Below are positions 17,816 through 26,493 of a stretch of 46,675 nucleotides of DNA, piece after piece. The notes beneath the pieces were generated by a model. That model ran no database searches, was not told where the DNA came from, and worked only from the letters and a program-made list of their open reading frames with translations. This stretch comes from CAZQYB01 sp964582985. Its GTDB lineage: Bacteria > Planctomycetota > Phycisphaerae > Sedimentisphaerales > Anaerobacaceae. Numbering within the stretch: position 1 is the stretch's first letter; every line of letters begins with the position of its first letter. Made by a program: the position numbers and the translations under genes. The stretch is from contig CAZOUM010000019.1 in the NCBI GenBank assembly GCA_964582985.1, positions 1 to 46,675 on the forward strand, in the 5' to 3' direction.

Positions 17816-18946
17816 ATGCGGATATATCTGTCTCGGCCGGATATCACCGAAAAGGAAATCGAGGCGGTCTGCGATGTGCTTCGAACTCCCAATCTCTCGC
17901 TTGGTCCCAAGCTCATCGAATTTGAGAATGCCTTTGCAGACTATATCGGGAGAAAACGGGCTGTGGCCGTAAATAGTGGAACCAGTGGCTTGTTTCTCTG
18001 TATGTTGGCCTTGGGGATTGGCCCCGGCGACGAGGTTATCACCACCCCGTTCACTTTCATCGCCTCAGCAACTCCTATAATGATGGTTGGCGCAGAGCCG
18101 GTATTCGTTGACATCGGTCCTGTCAGCTTGAATATCGATGCCACAAAAATCGAGGCCAAGATTACTGAAAAGACCAGAGCTATTATGCCCGTGGAGGTTT
18201 TCGGAAATCCTGCCGGTTTTGATAAAATCTGCGAAATCGCTCAAAAACACAATCTGCTTGTAATTGAAGACAGTTGCGAAGCTCTCGGCTCTTCGCTGAA
18301 TGGGAAAAAAGTCGGGACATTCGGAACAATGAGCGTATTCGCCTTTTATCCCAATAAGCAGATAACCACCGGCGAGGGCGGTATGATTCTGACCGACGAT
18401 GATGATTTGGCGGATATATGCGTCTCTCTTCGTAATCAGGGCAGGGGCGGGGACGGTGGCTGGCTCGACCACGAGCGGCTCGGATACAACTTCCGGCTCA
18501 GCGACATCAATTGTGCCCTTGGCATTGCACAGCTTTCGAGAATCGACGAAATCAAGGCCAAACGCAAACGGGTCGCAAAGTGGTACCAGGAAATGTTAGC
18601 TGACGATGACAGGCTGATAGTGCCTTCTGAGCCGACGGGCTCTGATATAAGCTGGTTCGTATTCGTTGTCCGGCTCGCGGCCCAGTTCACTTTAGAGCAG
18701 CGGAACAAGGTCTTAGAAACGATGAAAGGACAAGGTATCCAAGTGGGCAACTATTTTCCGCCTGTGCACCTGCAGCCGTTTATGGCTGAGCGGTTCGGCT
18801 ACAAGCCAGGCGATTTTCCTATCACCGAGTCTGTCTGCAAAAGCACCATTGCTTTACCGTTCTATAATAACCTCACTAAGGACGAGGTAGCAGTCGTCTG
18901 CAGACAATTAAAAGCAACTTTAGACGAAGTTTCGGCCTCTGTTTAA
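17816..18946 (+). CDS. DegT/DnrJ/EryC1-family PLP aminotransferase
   Basis: This family transfers amino groups to keto-sugars in the making of amino sugars for polysaccharides and glycans. The product has 376 residues; AAGGAG precedes the ATG. Family landmarks are NSGTSGLFLCMLALGIGPGD (cofactor phosphate binding), VIEDSCEALGS (Asp contacting the PLP ring), and FYPNKQITTGEGG with Lys181 as the Schiff-base residue. The tail has the usual HLQPFM and SLRNQGRG segments. No other nucleotide-sugar genes flank it, so the exact sugar is unknown. It has its own promoter and stands alone on its strand. Confidence 0.93.
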   Translation: MRIYLSRPDITEKEIEAVCDVLRTPNLSLGPKLIEFENAFADYIGRKRAVAVNSGTSGLFLCMLALGIGPGDEVITTPFTFIASATPIMMVGAEPVFVDIGPVSLNIDATKIEAKITEKTRAIMPVEVFGNPAGFDKICEIAQKHNLLVIEDSCEALGSSLNGKKVGTFGTMSVFAFYPNKQITTGEGGMILTDDDDLADICVSLRNQGRGGDGGWLDHERLGYNFRLSDINCALGIAQLSRIDEIKAKRKRVAKWYQEMLADDDRLIVPSEPTGSDISWFVFVVRLAAQFTLEQRNKVLETMKGQGIQVGNYFPPVHLQPFMAERFGYKPGDFPITESVCKSTIALPFYNNLTKDEVAVVCRQLKATLDEVSASV

Positions 18947-18967
18947 CCGGAGCTGTTTTATGAAATA

Positions 18968-18985
18968 GCAAAAAATAGCATTTTT
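18968..18985 (+). terminator. Possible weak terminator after the DegT gene
   Basis: A short AT-only hairpin (CAAAAA...TTTTTG around an AGC loop) lies 22 bp after the stop, with a T run nearby. The stem has no GC strength, so this is tentative. Confidence 0.3.
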
Positions 18986-19101
18986 GAGGCGTTTTTCTGT
19001 TTGGCGTTCACTGTTTTGTAACTAATAATTTATTAGAGCCCAATGCCAAGGGCCATTGGGGCACGGCCGATAAAGCGTGCTCGGAAGGGAGATAATCAGT
19101 T

Positions 19102-19371
19102 ATGAGGGGATGGAGAGGCAAAATCATCTTCTTGCTGGTCGTTTATTTTGCCGGATTTGCCACCGCAATCTACTGCCTTGCACCCGTGCCGGAGAATCAA
19201 GCGAATCAGGCTGGCAAAAAAGGTTTCGTATACTCGGCTTTCAAGTCGGACGAGTTCGCGAAATCTTTCAGTGCCGGGATGCACAAATGCGTTGATTTTG
19301 GCAAGGACGTCGCCAATCGTGCCGGTAAATTCGCAAAGCAAAAGCTCGATGAAAGGCAAGCCGACGGCTGA
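19102..19371 (+). CDS. Small membrane-anchored protein of unknown function
   Basis: This 89-residue protein has GGGAGA about 9 bp before the ATG. Residues about 7-28 are hydrophobic (KIIFLLVVYFAGFATAIYCL), a single membrane anchor with a basic N-terminus (MRGWRGK), so the remainder should lie outside the cytoplasm or form a soluble tail. The tail is charged and probably helical (FGKDVANRAGKFAKQKLDER). I do not recognise a family. Two inverted repeats precede it: TAATAA/TTATTA at 19023-19035 and CCAATG/CATTGG at 19040-19059. It sits between the DegT gene and a convergent sigma-factor operon. Confidence 0.7.
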   Translation: MRGWRGKIIFLLVVYFAGFATAIYCLAPVPENQANQAGKKGFVYSAFKSDEFAKSFSAGMHKCVDFGKDVANRAGKFAKQKLDERQADG

Positions 19372-19513
19372 GCGTGCCTGAAATAATTAGACTAAGGACT
19401 CTTAATTGCTAACTTAAGTATACGTTTTGTGAAGCTGAATCTCTGACAGGGGGGAGTATGTGCAGCAGTTCTTGGCCGGGGGCCGTCGGGGCTCCCGGCC
19501 AACTTCTTGCGCC

Positions 19514-19557
19514 ACAAAAAAAGAAAACGCCGCCGAACTAAATCGCCCGGCAGCGTT
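19514..19557 (-). terminator. Rho-independent terminator for the sigma/anchored-protein operon
   Basis: Read on the minus strand, a stem of about 10 bp (19557-19548 with 19535-19526, 12-nt loop, one G-T pair) is followed by a T-rich run (19527-19515, T's interrupted by one C). It begins about 30 bp after the stop of the gene at 19589. A separate 9-bp stem (19472-19480 with 19494-19502) lies further on but has no T run on either strand. Confidence 0.8.
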
Positions 19558-19588
19558 CTTGGGTAAATCATAAGCAAGTGAGGATAAA

Positions 19589-20431
19589 TCAATCTTTCTG
19601 TTTCTGTATTACGGTCGCACCTTCGGGCATCTCAAACTCAAAAATCCCTTCGGGCAAAGGCTGGTTGTAAAGAATTTGCTCGGTCTTCTTAAGATCTGTC
19701 GTATCAGGACCGAAGTTTTCGAAGCTGACAGGCAGCTTAGTCTTCGGATGTACCAGGATTTTCCAGGTCTTTTTCTCACCGTGAACTATGATCACGATAA
19801 CATCCTTGCCCGAGTCATCGGTTTTCCCTTGGTAAATTTCAACCTTTTTCTCATCCTTTTTCTCATCCTCGAGATCCTCTAGTATCTGCTCGAATATGCT
19901 GCCGAACTTGAAATCCGTCGTGATAAGCTGTCCGTCATAAACCGTAACCACATTTTTGCTCTTGTTGTAACTATATGAGAGGTCAGGGGTCGACACAATA
20001 ATCCGCTCATAAGTTTCTCCATTGCAAGTAACCCAGCCTTCCATATAGAAATGGTCCTGTAGCCCGGTGGCGGGATTAATCCTCATCCACGAATCAAAAA
20101 CATGGCCATTCCAGTCTTTGCCAACCATGTGGACCGTCTCAACTTCCCCCATCGCCTCAATGGTTTGTTCGATGGCGTAAGCGCGTGTGGTCGAATTGTC
20201 TAAAATGCTTACCGACAGTACGACTGCTGTAATTATCACCGCCGCAGCGGTGGTGAGTTTTGCTATTTTGGTTTTCATAATGATTCTCCATACTGTTATT
20301 TGCCGTGGTGCCTGTTTAGTCATTGCTTGAAGGAGGTCCTGTTCGAGTCTGTCGCGGTGATTTGCGTCAGGCGCATCATCAAACTTGACCTGTCGAACGA
20401 AATTTTCAAATTGTTTATCGTTGTCGTTCAT
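19589..20431 (-). CDS. Membrane-anchored partner of ECF sigma factor, LolA-like C-terminal domain
   Basis: The 280-residue protein starts within the sigma-factor stop (ATGA overlap at 20428-20431). Residues 1-50 are charged and cytoplasmic (MNDNDKQFENFVRQVKFDD) and probably contact the sigma factor. Residues about 53-75 form one membrane helix (KLTTAAAVIITAVVLSVSI). The rest is extracytoplasmic and rich in beta strands (YSYNKSKNVVTVYDGQLI, KILVHPKTKLPVSFENFG). This resembles LolA/LppX-type outer-membrane-lipoprotein sorting folds often attached to planctomycete anti-sigma-like proteins. There is no zinc HxxxCxxC motif. An anti-sigma role is inferred from position and topology, not from a recognised anti-sigma domain. 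Confidence 0.75.
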   Translation of the reverse strand: MNDNDKQFENFVRQVKFDDAPDANHRDRLEQDLLQAMTKQAPRQITVWRIIMKTKIAKLTTAAAVIITAVVLSVSILDNSTTRAYAIEQTIEAMGEVETVHMVGKDWNGHVFDSWMRINPATGLQDHFYMEGWVTCNGETYERIIVSTPDLSYSYNKSKNVVTVYDGQLITTDFKFGSIFEQILEDLEDEKKDEKKVEIYQGKTDDSGKDVIVIIVHGEKKTWKILVHPKTKLPVSFENFGPDTTDLKKTEQILYNQPLPEGIFEFEMPEGATVIQKQKD

Positions 20432-21057
20432 TTTGATATCTCCTGCAAAGCCGGACCAATTTTCTTCCGCAGTTTGGCAAGCGCTCTCGCTAACTGACTG
20501 CGGACCGTCCCGGGTCTGCTTCCGAGCACCTCGGCAATTTCGGTTAACTTCAAATTTTCAAAAAAACGCAGTGTGATGATAGTCTGGTACCTCGTCCTCA
20601 AACCTAACATCGCCTCTTTCAAAAGAGCTAATATCTCAGCCGATTCATTTGTCGATCCGTGGCAGTCAGCCATTGGAGTGCTAAGCCGTTCGCCAGCGAA
20701 CTTAAGCAGCCTTCTTCGTCGTCTGGCCCGCCGCAAATGGTTATTGACTTCGTTTGTTGCAATCCTATAAAGCCAATTTCGAAACTGGTGCTCTGTGCCC
20801 TTAAAACGGCCAAGATTCTCAACAACTTTAAGAAACACTGCGGACGTAACGTCTTCCGCTGCCTGCCTTTCGAAGAATCGGTGCACACAATACCGAAACA
20901 CGGCATCGTAATGCCGGCGATACAATCGCGCAAATGCCGCAGGGTCGTTGCGAACTTCAGCTATCAACTGCCCGTCGTTTGCGAGGTTGCTATCTTCGTT
21001 CAGATTAATCTTTGTTTCTCCAGAGATTTTTAAGCTGGTACCAACTATCATCACCAT
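20428..21057 (-). CDS. ECF-family RNA polymerase sigma factor
   Basis: This 209-residue sigma-70 family, ECF-type factor recruits RNA polymerase to a stress or envelope regulon. Region 2 is visible at about 30-100 (FARLYRRHYDAVFRYCVHRFF, then EDVTSAVFLKVVENLGRF and FRNWLYRIATNEV). Region 4 is at about 150-200 (LRTRYQTIITLRFFENLKLTEIAEVL, then GTVRSQLARALAKLRKKI). An arginine-rich linker (RRARRRRRLL) separates them. ATGs at 21057 and 21051 are both possible starts, and no clear Shine-Dalgarno decides between them. It overlaps the following membrane-anchored gene by 4 bp, the classic sigma/anti-sigma arrangement. Confidence 0.93.
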   Translation of the reverse strand: MVMIVGTSLKISGETKINLNEDSNLANDGQLIAEVRNDPAAFARLYRRHYDAVFRYCVHRFFERQAAEDVTSAVFLKVVENLGRFKGTEHQFRNWLYRIATNEVNNHLRRARRRRRLLKFAGERLSTPMADCHGSTNESAEILALLKEAMLGLRTRYQTIITLRFFENLKLTEIAEVLGSRPGTVRSQLARALAKLRKKIGPALQEISK

Positions 21058-21145
21058 TATAAATGCGCGCCGGACAAAAACGTGGCAAAAAAAATCAGAA
21101 ACGGTATCATTATGTCGTTAGATGGCAATTTGAGAGACAAAAACG

Positions 21146-21829
21146 ATGGCCAAGTTATATGGTTTGATATTTGACGTTGACGGTGTGATAGCCGATACCG
21201 AGCCGCCCACCGCCGAGGCGTCAATCAGGGTCTTCGAGGATTTGTTCGGCGTCAAAGGCGTTAAACGCGAGGATTTTGAGGCGGGGCTCGGATGCGGCCC
21301 CGAGGCCTACGTCAAAGCTGCTGCTGAAATTCACGGTTTGCAACTCACCGATGACCAACTGGCACAAGCCGTCAGAATGCGCGAAGAAAATTTTATAAAG
21401 CTGTTGAAGAAGTCACCTTCGCCCGCCTTCCCCGGCGTGCTGGAGCTAATGGAAGCAGCATTGGGAAGACAGAATTTCAGATTGGCTATTGCCACCTCAA
21501 GTTCCCGTGAAATGTCAGAAGTAATATTGAAGGGAGCAGGAATCCCGTACGACAAAATGGCTTATGTCACCGGCAGTGATGTGAAAAACAAAAAGCCTCA
21601 CCCCGAAATATTTTTACTCGCCGCCCAACGTATGGGAATCGCACCGGCTGATTGCGCTGTCATAGAAGACACCCCCGATGGCGTCCGAGCTGCCAAGGCC
21701 GCAGGAACCAAATGTATCGCTGTTACCAACACCGCAACCGCCGAAAAACTTTCTGGGGCCGACTTGATTTGCAACTCCCTTGAGAAGGTCGACATTGAGA
21801 CTATAATACAAATGATTGAAGCCAGGTAA
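21146..21829 (+). CDS. HAD-superfamily hydrolase (subfamily IA, beta-phosphoglucomutase-like)
   Basis: This phosphatase or phosphomutase has 227 residues. Motif I is FDVDGVIADTEP (nucleophile Asp10, acid/base Asp12). Motif II is IATSSS, motif III is KNKKPHPEIF with its Lys, and motif IV is VIEDTPDGVRAAKAAG. The cap domain between motifs I and II is alpha-helical. The presence of both Asp residues and the C1-type cap suits sugar-phosphate substrates such as beta-phosphoglucomutase or phosphoglycolate phosphatase; sequence alone does not decide. It is transcribed away from the sigma operon and converges on the UroD-family gene (10 bp between stops). Confidence 0.9.
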   Translation: MAKLYGLIFDVDGVIADTEPPTAEASIRVFEDLFGVKGVKREDFEAGLGCGPEAYVKAAAEIHGLQLTDDQLAQAVRMREENFIKLLKKSPSPAFPGVLELMEAALGRQNFRLAIATSSSREMSEVILKGAGIPYDKMAYVTGSDVKNKKPHPEIFLLAAQRMGIAPADCAVIEDTPDGVRAAKAAGTKCIAVTNTATAEKLSGADLICNSLEKVDIETIIQMIEAR

Positions 21830-21839
21830 ATTGCGGGCA

Positions 21840-23009
21840 CTAATTCTTAGTGCTACACTCCAACGCGAACTCAACAAGTGCCTCTATATTTTCTTTCGGC
21901 GTCCCCGGCACTATGCTGTCCGAGGTACTGAATATAAATCTGTTATCTTCCCTCGTTTCTTCAAATATTTTCTCGACCTCCTTCTGTATTTCATGCCTCG
22001 TACCTTCCTTAAGAAGGTGAACCTGGTCGAAGTTGCCGACCATCACAACACCTTCGCCGAGAACCTCACGTGCGTTCTTTAAGCTGGTTATGTCCCCGCC
22101 CGACGGAGGCGTTGATAATGATTCAAGGGCCTGCCCGTCAAGCATAGTGCGATATACTTCCAACAGTGAAGCACACTGCCCGCAATTATGGAAAAGAACT
22201 TTACACCCATCAGACGTCAATGCATCGATATATCGCTTCTCGTAGGGGAAAATGTGCTCGAGGTAGAACTTGCTGCTCATCATTCCGCCGTGTGCAACAT
22301 TTCCCACGACCCGCATTACATCCCCTCCTGCTTTTACGATCTGTCTGCCGACGCCAATCACATCATCCGTGCAAAGCTCCATAATTTCTCTATAGAAAGA
22401 CGAATTCATAAGCGGGTCAACAAGCAGGTCTTCGAGCTTTCGCAAACCGAAGGCAGAGTTAAAAACACTGCTCGGAACCCTCGGCAGTACAATCCCCCTG
22501 TCACCCAACCTTCTCTCCACACCCGCTATATGGCTAAAATCGTATGTGGGAACTTCCGGCCTGTACTTTTTTACTATTCTTAAATCTTCTGGCCCTTTAA
22601 TGAGGGATTCGGTCCTTACGTTCCGCAGCTTCATCCAGTCTTTGGAAGGGTCGCCGTGAAAGTCTTCACCCTCAACATTGAATGCTTCCCGGAGTTCCCC
22701 TCCGGGCGTGATAATTCTATGCGTTAGATACTTCTTATCTTCTGAAAACTCCCAGATATTTTTCCAGTCATCACTGTCACGGTCAAAAGCAATCGGTTCA
22801 AACACGTCCGTGCTGATTCTCATCGCAATATCAATGCCCAGAATCTCGTGGAATCTTATGAGGTCGGCTATGGTATCACCTGTCCTTTTCTCTATTATGC
22901 AGTCAGGCGGACCATCTTCTATATCCGTATCTGTAACAAAGAGCGTGATGGGGGTTCTGTCAGGCATCTTTCCATTAAATACACTCAGCAATCTTTCACG
23001 CGAGGTCAT
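21840..23009 (-). CDS. Second UroD-family protein, atypical zinc site
   Basis: The product has 389 residues from the ATG at 23009, which gives the family start MTSRERLLSVFNGKMPDRTP; an upstream ATG at 23063 would add an unrelated leader. AGGAAGG lies upstream. The segment FHNCGQC carries a His-x-Cys pair like methyltransferase relatives of UroD. Where the third ligand is usually Cys, it reads STSDSIVPGTPKENI, so Asp or Ser takes that place. It is distinct from the copy at 10543-11709 and unlikely to be HemE. Function unknown; methyltransferase or decarboxylase chemistry is possible. It stands alone between a convergent HAD gene and folC. Confidence 0.82.
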   Translation of the reverse strand: MTSRERLLSVFNGKMPDRTPITLFVTDTDIEDGPPDCIIEKRTGDTIADLIRFHEILGIDIAMRISTDVFEPIAFDRDSDDWKNIWEFSEDKKYLTHRIITPGGELREAFNVEGEDFHGDPSKDWMKLRNVRTESLIKGPEDLRIVKKYRPEVPTYDFSHIAGVERRLGDRGIVLPRVPSSVFNSAFGLRKLEDLLVDPLMNSSFYREIMELCTDDVIGVGRQIVKAGGDVMRVVGNVAHGGMMSSKFYLEHIFPYEKRYIDALTSDGCKVLFHNCGQCASLLEVYRTMLDGQALESLSTPPSGGDITSLKNAREVLGEGVVMVGNFDQVHLLKEGTRHEIQKEVEKIFEETREDNRFIFSTSDSIVPGTPKENIEALVEFALECSTKN

Positions 23010-23203
23010 TTTTCGGCGCCTTCCTGATAAAGACAAAATATATCGTTGAGCATTCCTGCTCATCCGTCAAGAGCAAACTCTCAAACGATTAGAATCTGCT
23101 ATGCTAATGCTTTATTTTTGTGGATTTCCGCACAGAACTGAAAAGTGCTCGAAAAGTTCACCTAAAGTGAAGGTTATATCTTTTCACCAGCGACTGCACG
23201 TCA

Positions 23204-24628
23204 TTAGATACTCTGCAGCAACCGAGTTCGCTGAAAGCGTACTTTTGCTTCGCCTATCAGATAAAAACTGCCGGTGATACAAATCAAATCACCTTTGCTG
23301 ACAGCACTTTTTGCCAGTCGTAACGCCTCGCCCAGACTTAAAGCTGTCTGGCACATCTTGCCGCATATCTCCGTATACATATCCGCCAAATCCTGTGGAG
23401 ACATCGCCTTGGCCGAGTTGCTGCGCGTAAAAATCACCTTGTCCGCCCCATATTGCAGCTTCCCAAGCATACCTCCTACATCTTTGTCACTGTTACAGCC
23501 GAAGATTACAACCATAGAGTCATAAGGAATATTCTGTCCTATCGCATGCACCAGCATCTCAATGCTGGCAGCATTATGCGCTGCGTCTATCATAATTCGC
23601 GGGTCGTCGCATATCATTTCCATTCGCCCGCTCAGCCACACCTTGTGGAGCCCCGCAGTTGCTTTTTCGCTGTCTATCTTGTACCCGCTTGATTTGAGTT
23701 TATCTAACATGGCAAGGGCTAGACCGCAGTTGATAGCCTGATGTTTGCCGTACAGCGGCACCCGGAGATGTTCGAACCTGCTCGTTGGCGTTGTAAGGCA
23801 CACCCTCGTGTGTGGCCCATGTTCACGGGACGTTTCAAATCGGTGCGAAAAATCAATATCACTACCGGTCACACTCAACGTGGCCTTCGAACTAATCGCT
23901 TCTGATTTTAGAACACGCATCGCCGCCGGCTCCTGCTGAACCGTAATAGCTGGTACGCCGGCCTTAAATACCCCCGCCTTCTCTCTTGCAATGCTCTCGA
24001 TAGTCCCACCCAGTTGCTGTTGATGGTCAATACTTAGACTCGTTATTCCGACAACCTTAGGCTTGATAACGTTAGTACTGTCAAGTCTGCCGCCCATGCC
24101 CGTTTCAATCACGGCGATATCAACCTTCTTGTCGGCAAAGTGCAAAAACGCCAGAGCCGTCATAATCTCAAAGAAAGTAAGAGGATCGGTCTTGGAGACC
24201 TTTTCCACAGGTGCATGAAGCCGGTTCATCAAACCAAGCATTTCCTGGTCCCTGATCATTTGCGAATTTACCGTAATCCGCTCGTGCAGGTGTACTACAT
24301 GCGGAGAAGTGTACAATCCCACGTTATAGTGGTTGGCCTCAAGCATCTTGGCCAGCATCGTCGCCGTTGAGCCTTTTCCTTTTGTGCCTGCTATGTGAGC
24401 TGCAGTAATCTTCTTGTGTGGGTTACCCACCAACGAGAGCAGTTTTTCCATCCGCTTGAGGTTGAACGTAGTAACGTTATAGCGCAGACCAACCTCCTTC
24501 TCGTAGTTGGTCTTGCCAAAAAGGTAGCTAATTGCCTCTTTGTACGTTCGAAAGGCCTTTTTGCCCTTGACGGTAGCAACCTTGGCGGGACCGCGCTTTG
24601 TTCGTTTCTTTCTGATTGATTTTGCCAT
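23204..24628 (-). CDS. folC: Folylpolyglutamate synthase / dihydrofolate synthase (FolC)
   Basis: The enzyme adds glutamate to dihydropteroate and to folates using ATP, a cytoplasmic step of folate synthesis. The product has 474 residues from the ATG at 24628; a longer frame to 24760 has no ribosome-binding site and an unrelated Cys-rich leader. The start MAKSIRKKRTKRGPAK gives a basic extension of about 25 residues before the family begins at AISYLFGK. The P-loop is GTKGKGSTATML and the Mur-ligase-type segment ETGMGGRLDSTNVI follows. The C-terminal domain has MIDAAHNAASIEML, close to the usual DGAHN motif. It is monocistronic here. Confidence 0.93.
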   Translation of the reverse strand: MAKSIRKKRTKRGPAKVATVKGKKAFRTYKEAISYLFGKTNYEKEVGLRYNVTTFNLKRMEKLLSLVGNPHKKITAAHIAGTKGKGSTATMLAKMLEANHYNVGLYTSPHVVHLHERITVNSQMIRDQEMLGLMNRLHAPVEKVSKTDPLTFFEIMTALAFLHFADKKVDIAVIETGMGGRLDSTNVIKPKVVGITSLSIDHQQQLGGTIESIAREKAGVFKAGVPAITVQQEPAAMRVLKSEAISSKATLSVTGSDIDFSHRFETSREHGPHTRVCLTTPTSRFEHLRVPLYGKHQAINCGLALAMLDKLKSSGYKIDSEKATAGLHKVWLSGRMEMICDDPRIMIDAAHNAASIEMLVHAIGQNIPYDSMVVIFGCNSDKDVGGMLGKLQYGADKVIFTRSNSAKAMSPQDLADMYTEICGKMCQTALSLGEALRLAKSAVSKGDLICITGSFYLIGEAKVRFQRTRLLQSI

Positions 24629-25180
24629 ATAACAACAACTAACTATATTTGCCCAGACCACATAGGTCAACGTCCGCCGGCTAAAAACGGTCGAAAACGC
24701 AACGGTTATTATACGTACAAAGCCGCAACATGTTCTTGAACAAGAGCTTATGAGCGACAAACTTTATATAATCATTCTTATCAAGCTCCAGCTACATCAC
24801 AGTATTTAAACAAATAATTAGCTCTGCTTATACTCGGTTGGCTTACCACCCACCCCTCTTGCCGGCAAAGCCGTTTATAGCCCCCCTGACAATTGTTGTG
24901 CTGCTGAACACTTACGCTGTGGCATCACAGTGCGCCCACCTGCCTGTTGCTCTATAACCCGCCATTGAAGCTCTCCGCCCAGTTTGGCTCACAGCTAAAG
25001 CGGTACCCGCTAAGCAATTGCCCCGGCAACAGTCCCCACAACGCAGTAGTCAAATTCAGAAAAAGGCTACACACAATAGAAGAAACTATACGGCTCAACC
25101 GCGACAAAATGGAAACAATGACCAAGTGAGACTTCGGGGAAATTATATGGTTCTGGATTACCAGCGCTTGCGCACTAATC
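24629..25180. other. 552-bp intergenic stretch, no supported gene
   Basis: No reading frame here has a convincing ribosome-binding site or recognisable domain; frames from 24947 and 25018 look like chance. No tRNA, tmRNA, RNase P or SRP RNA signature was seen. It separates two minus-strand genes, so it would hold the folC promoter and the STAS-gene 3' end. It is long for this otherwise compact window. Confidence 0.4.
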
Positions 25181-25513
25181 TCAGCACTGCATGGACGTCA
25201 CAGCTGTCGATGGGTCCTCGACGAAATCGAAAATCTTGTCAAGCCCGGCTACTGTGAAGATGCATTTGGTCACAAATGCAACGTTGCACAGAACAAGCTT
25301 ATGCCCACGCTCATTCAGGAACCTGTGCAGGATTATGAGGTTACTAATGCTCGATGAGGTGATTATTTCAACTCCGGAGAAGTCAACTACCACGTTGCAG
25401 CCGTCTTTCTCTGTCACGAGTTCGTTGATGTGTTTAAGCTCGTTCGCTATTTGTGGTTCTTCCGCCGGCAAATTAACCAGAAGAACGTCTTCTGATAGGT
25501 TTTGCGTGCTCAT
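25181..25513 (-). CDS. STAS-domain anti-sigma-factor-antagonist-like protein
   Basis: This small protein (110 residues from the ATG at 25513, with GGAAGG upstream) is a lone STAS domain. Such domains (SpoIIAA/RsbV family) act in partner-switching with a serine kinase and a sigma factor or other target. The core is VVVDFSGVEIITSSSISNL (from residue 41). The family phosphoserine aligns with Ser53, but the preceding acidic residue is Thr52. A longer frame to 25588 has no ribosome-binding site. No partner kinase or phosphatase gene is adjacent, so the partner is unknown. Confidence 0.85.
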   Translation of the reverse strand: MSTQNLSEDVLLVNLPAEEPQIANELKHINELVTEKDGCNVVVDFSGVEIITSSSISNLIILHRFLNERGHKLVLCNVAFVTKCIFTVAGLDKIFDFVEDPSTAVTSMQC

Positions 25514-25959
25514 CTCTGACCTTCCACTTAGAGACCTGATACGGGTTTCGTCGGTTCCAAAATCTCTTATCGGCAAAAATCCAACCAATATTAACCAAAA
25601 ACAAGCGGGGCAAACTCAGGCCTCTCTTGCCATACTGACCGATAAGAATTCATCTTCTTATATACTCATACCTCTGCGTTATCTCAGAATAGGCTCTCCA
25701 CATCATTAGCGGCACAACGAGCCAAAGCCGCTGCACAGCAGCAAATCCCTCACCGTTTATCAGCGTTCGTGCCCCGTGAAGTCCGATAGAAAACGCTCAA
25801 AAAAAGTCTTGTCGGCGTATCCGGAAAGCTTTATAATTGGTAAATTAGCGAAGAAGCGGAAATAACTTAGACAACGCATCGCAAGACCTGGCCCTACAAG
25901 TTGACTTGTTCGGCCTAACCCAAAAATGTGATTTTGCAGGTGTCAATAGGACAGTCGCA
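25514..25959. other. Divergent intergenic region, STAS gene and rubrerythrin-like gene
   Basis: 446 bp without a supported gene. It contains the + strand promoter at 25809-25837 described separately. A TTG at 25906 in frame with the rubrerythrin-like gene was rejected as a start. Confidence 0.4.
25809..25837 (+). promoter_or_regulatory. Sigma-70 promoter of the rubrerythrin-like gene
   Basis: TTGTCG (25809-25814), exactly 17 bp, then a perfect TATAAT (25832-25837). The predicted leader to the ATG at 25960 is about 115 nt, long enough to hold regulation, although no known riboswitch was recognised in it. Confidence 0.7.
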
Positions 25960-26415
25960 ATGCAAAAAGTCGCTCCTGATGACGAAATTCTGCAATTCGC
26001 CATTGCCAGGGAAGTCGAGGCGTATAACTTTTATATGGCATTGGCTGACCGCGTAGGAAGTCCCGAAATCGCTGAGGTTTTTAGAGATCTGGCAAAAGAA
26101 GAAGTCGAGCACAAGGCCAAACTCGAACTGGAGGTAATCAAGACCGGCAAAACCCTGCCGGCTACCGAAAAAGTCACCATCCCTGAGCACGACTATATCA
26201 TATCGGATGTTGACTCGGCACTGGATATGGACTACAAGGACGTGCTGATGCTCGGTATGGAGAAGGAAGAGGCGTCATTTAGAACCTACGTCAATCTAAT
26301 TCCGAGCGTCCACGATGAAGAGTCCCGCGAAGTACTTTTGGCAATTGCAGAGGAAGAAGTCAAACACAAGCTCCGCTTCGAAACCGAATACGACCTGCTG
26401 CTGAAAAAAAGCTGA
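25960..26415 (+). CDS. Rubrerythrin/ferritin-like di-iron protein
   Basis: The product has 151 residues from the ATG at 25960, with AGGAC a few bases upstream. It is a four-helix ferritin-like protein. Di-iron ligand candidates are Glu18 or Glu20 (AREVEAYNFY), Glu48-x-x-His51 (EEVEHK), Glu103/Glu104 (MEKEEASF) and Glu133-x-x-His136 (EEEVKHK). Two ExxH motifs in two halves are characteristic of rubrerythrins, which reduce peroxide in anaerobes. The C-terminal rubredoxin domain is missing, so it needs a separate electron donor. The likely role is oxidative-stress defence in an anaerobic or microaerophilic cell. It has its own strong promoter. Confidence 0.9.
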   Translation: MQKVAPDDEILQFAIAREVEAYNFYMALADRVGSPEIAEVFRDLAKEEVEHKAKLELEVIKTGKTLPATEKVTIPEHDYIISDVDSALDMDYKDVLMLGMEKEEASFRTYVNLIPSVHDEESREVLLAIAEEEVKHKLRFETEYDLLLKKS

Positions 26416-26493
26416 CCAACCAGATGCACCATCTATCGTTCAGGAATCGAAACACGAATCACAAATAGGCTGCAGTAAGATAGATTGTGGGTG

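Noticed and set aside
19472..19502. The 9-bp GC stem as an intrinsic terminator for the small membrane protein
   Set aside because: No T run follows on either strand; the adjacent hairpin at 19526-19557 is the real terminator and serves the minus-strand operon.
24629..25180. A structured RNA gene (tmRNA, RNase P, SRP or 6S) in the 552-bp gap
   Set aside because: None of their short conserved signatures was found on either strand. A covariance-model search (Rfam) would settle it.
24947..25257. Two overlapping short frames on + in the gap after folC
   Set aside because: No ribosome-binding site, no recognisable motif, low-complexity composition, and they overlap the STAS gene.
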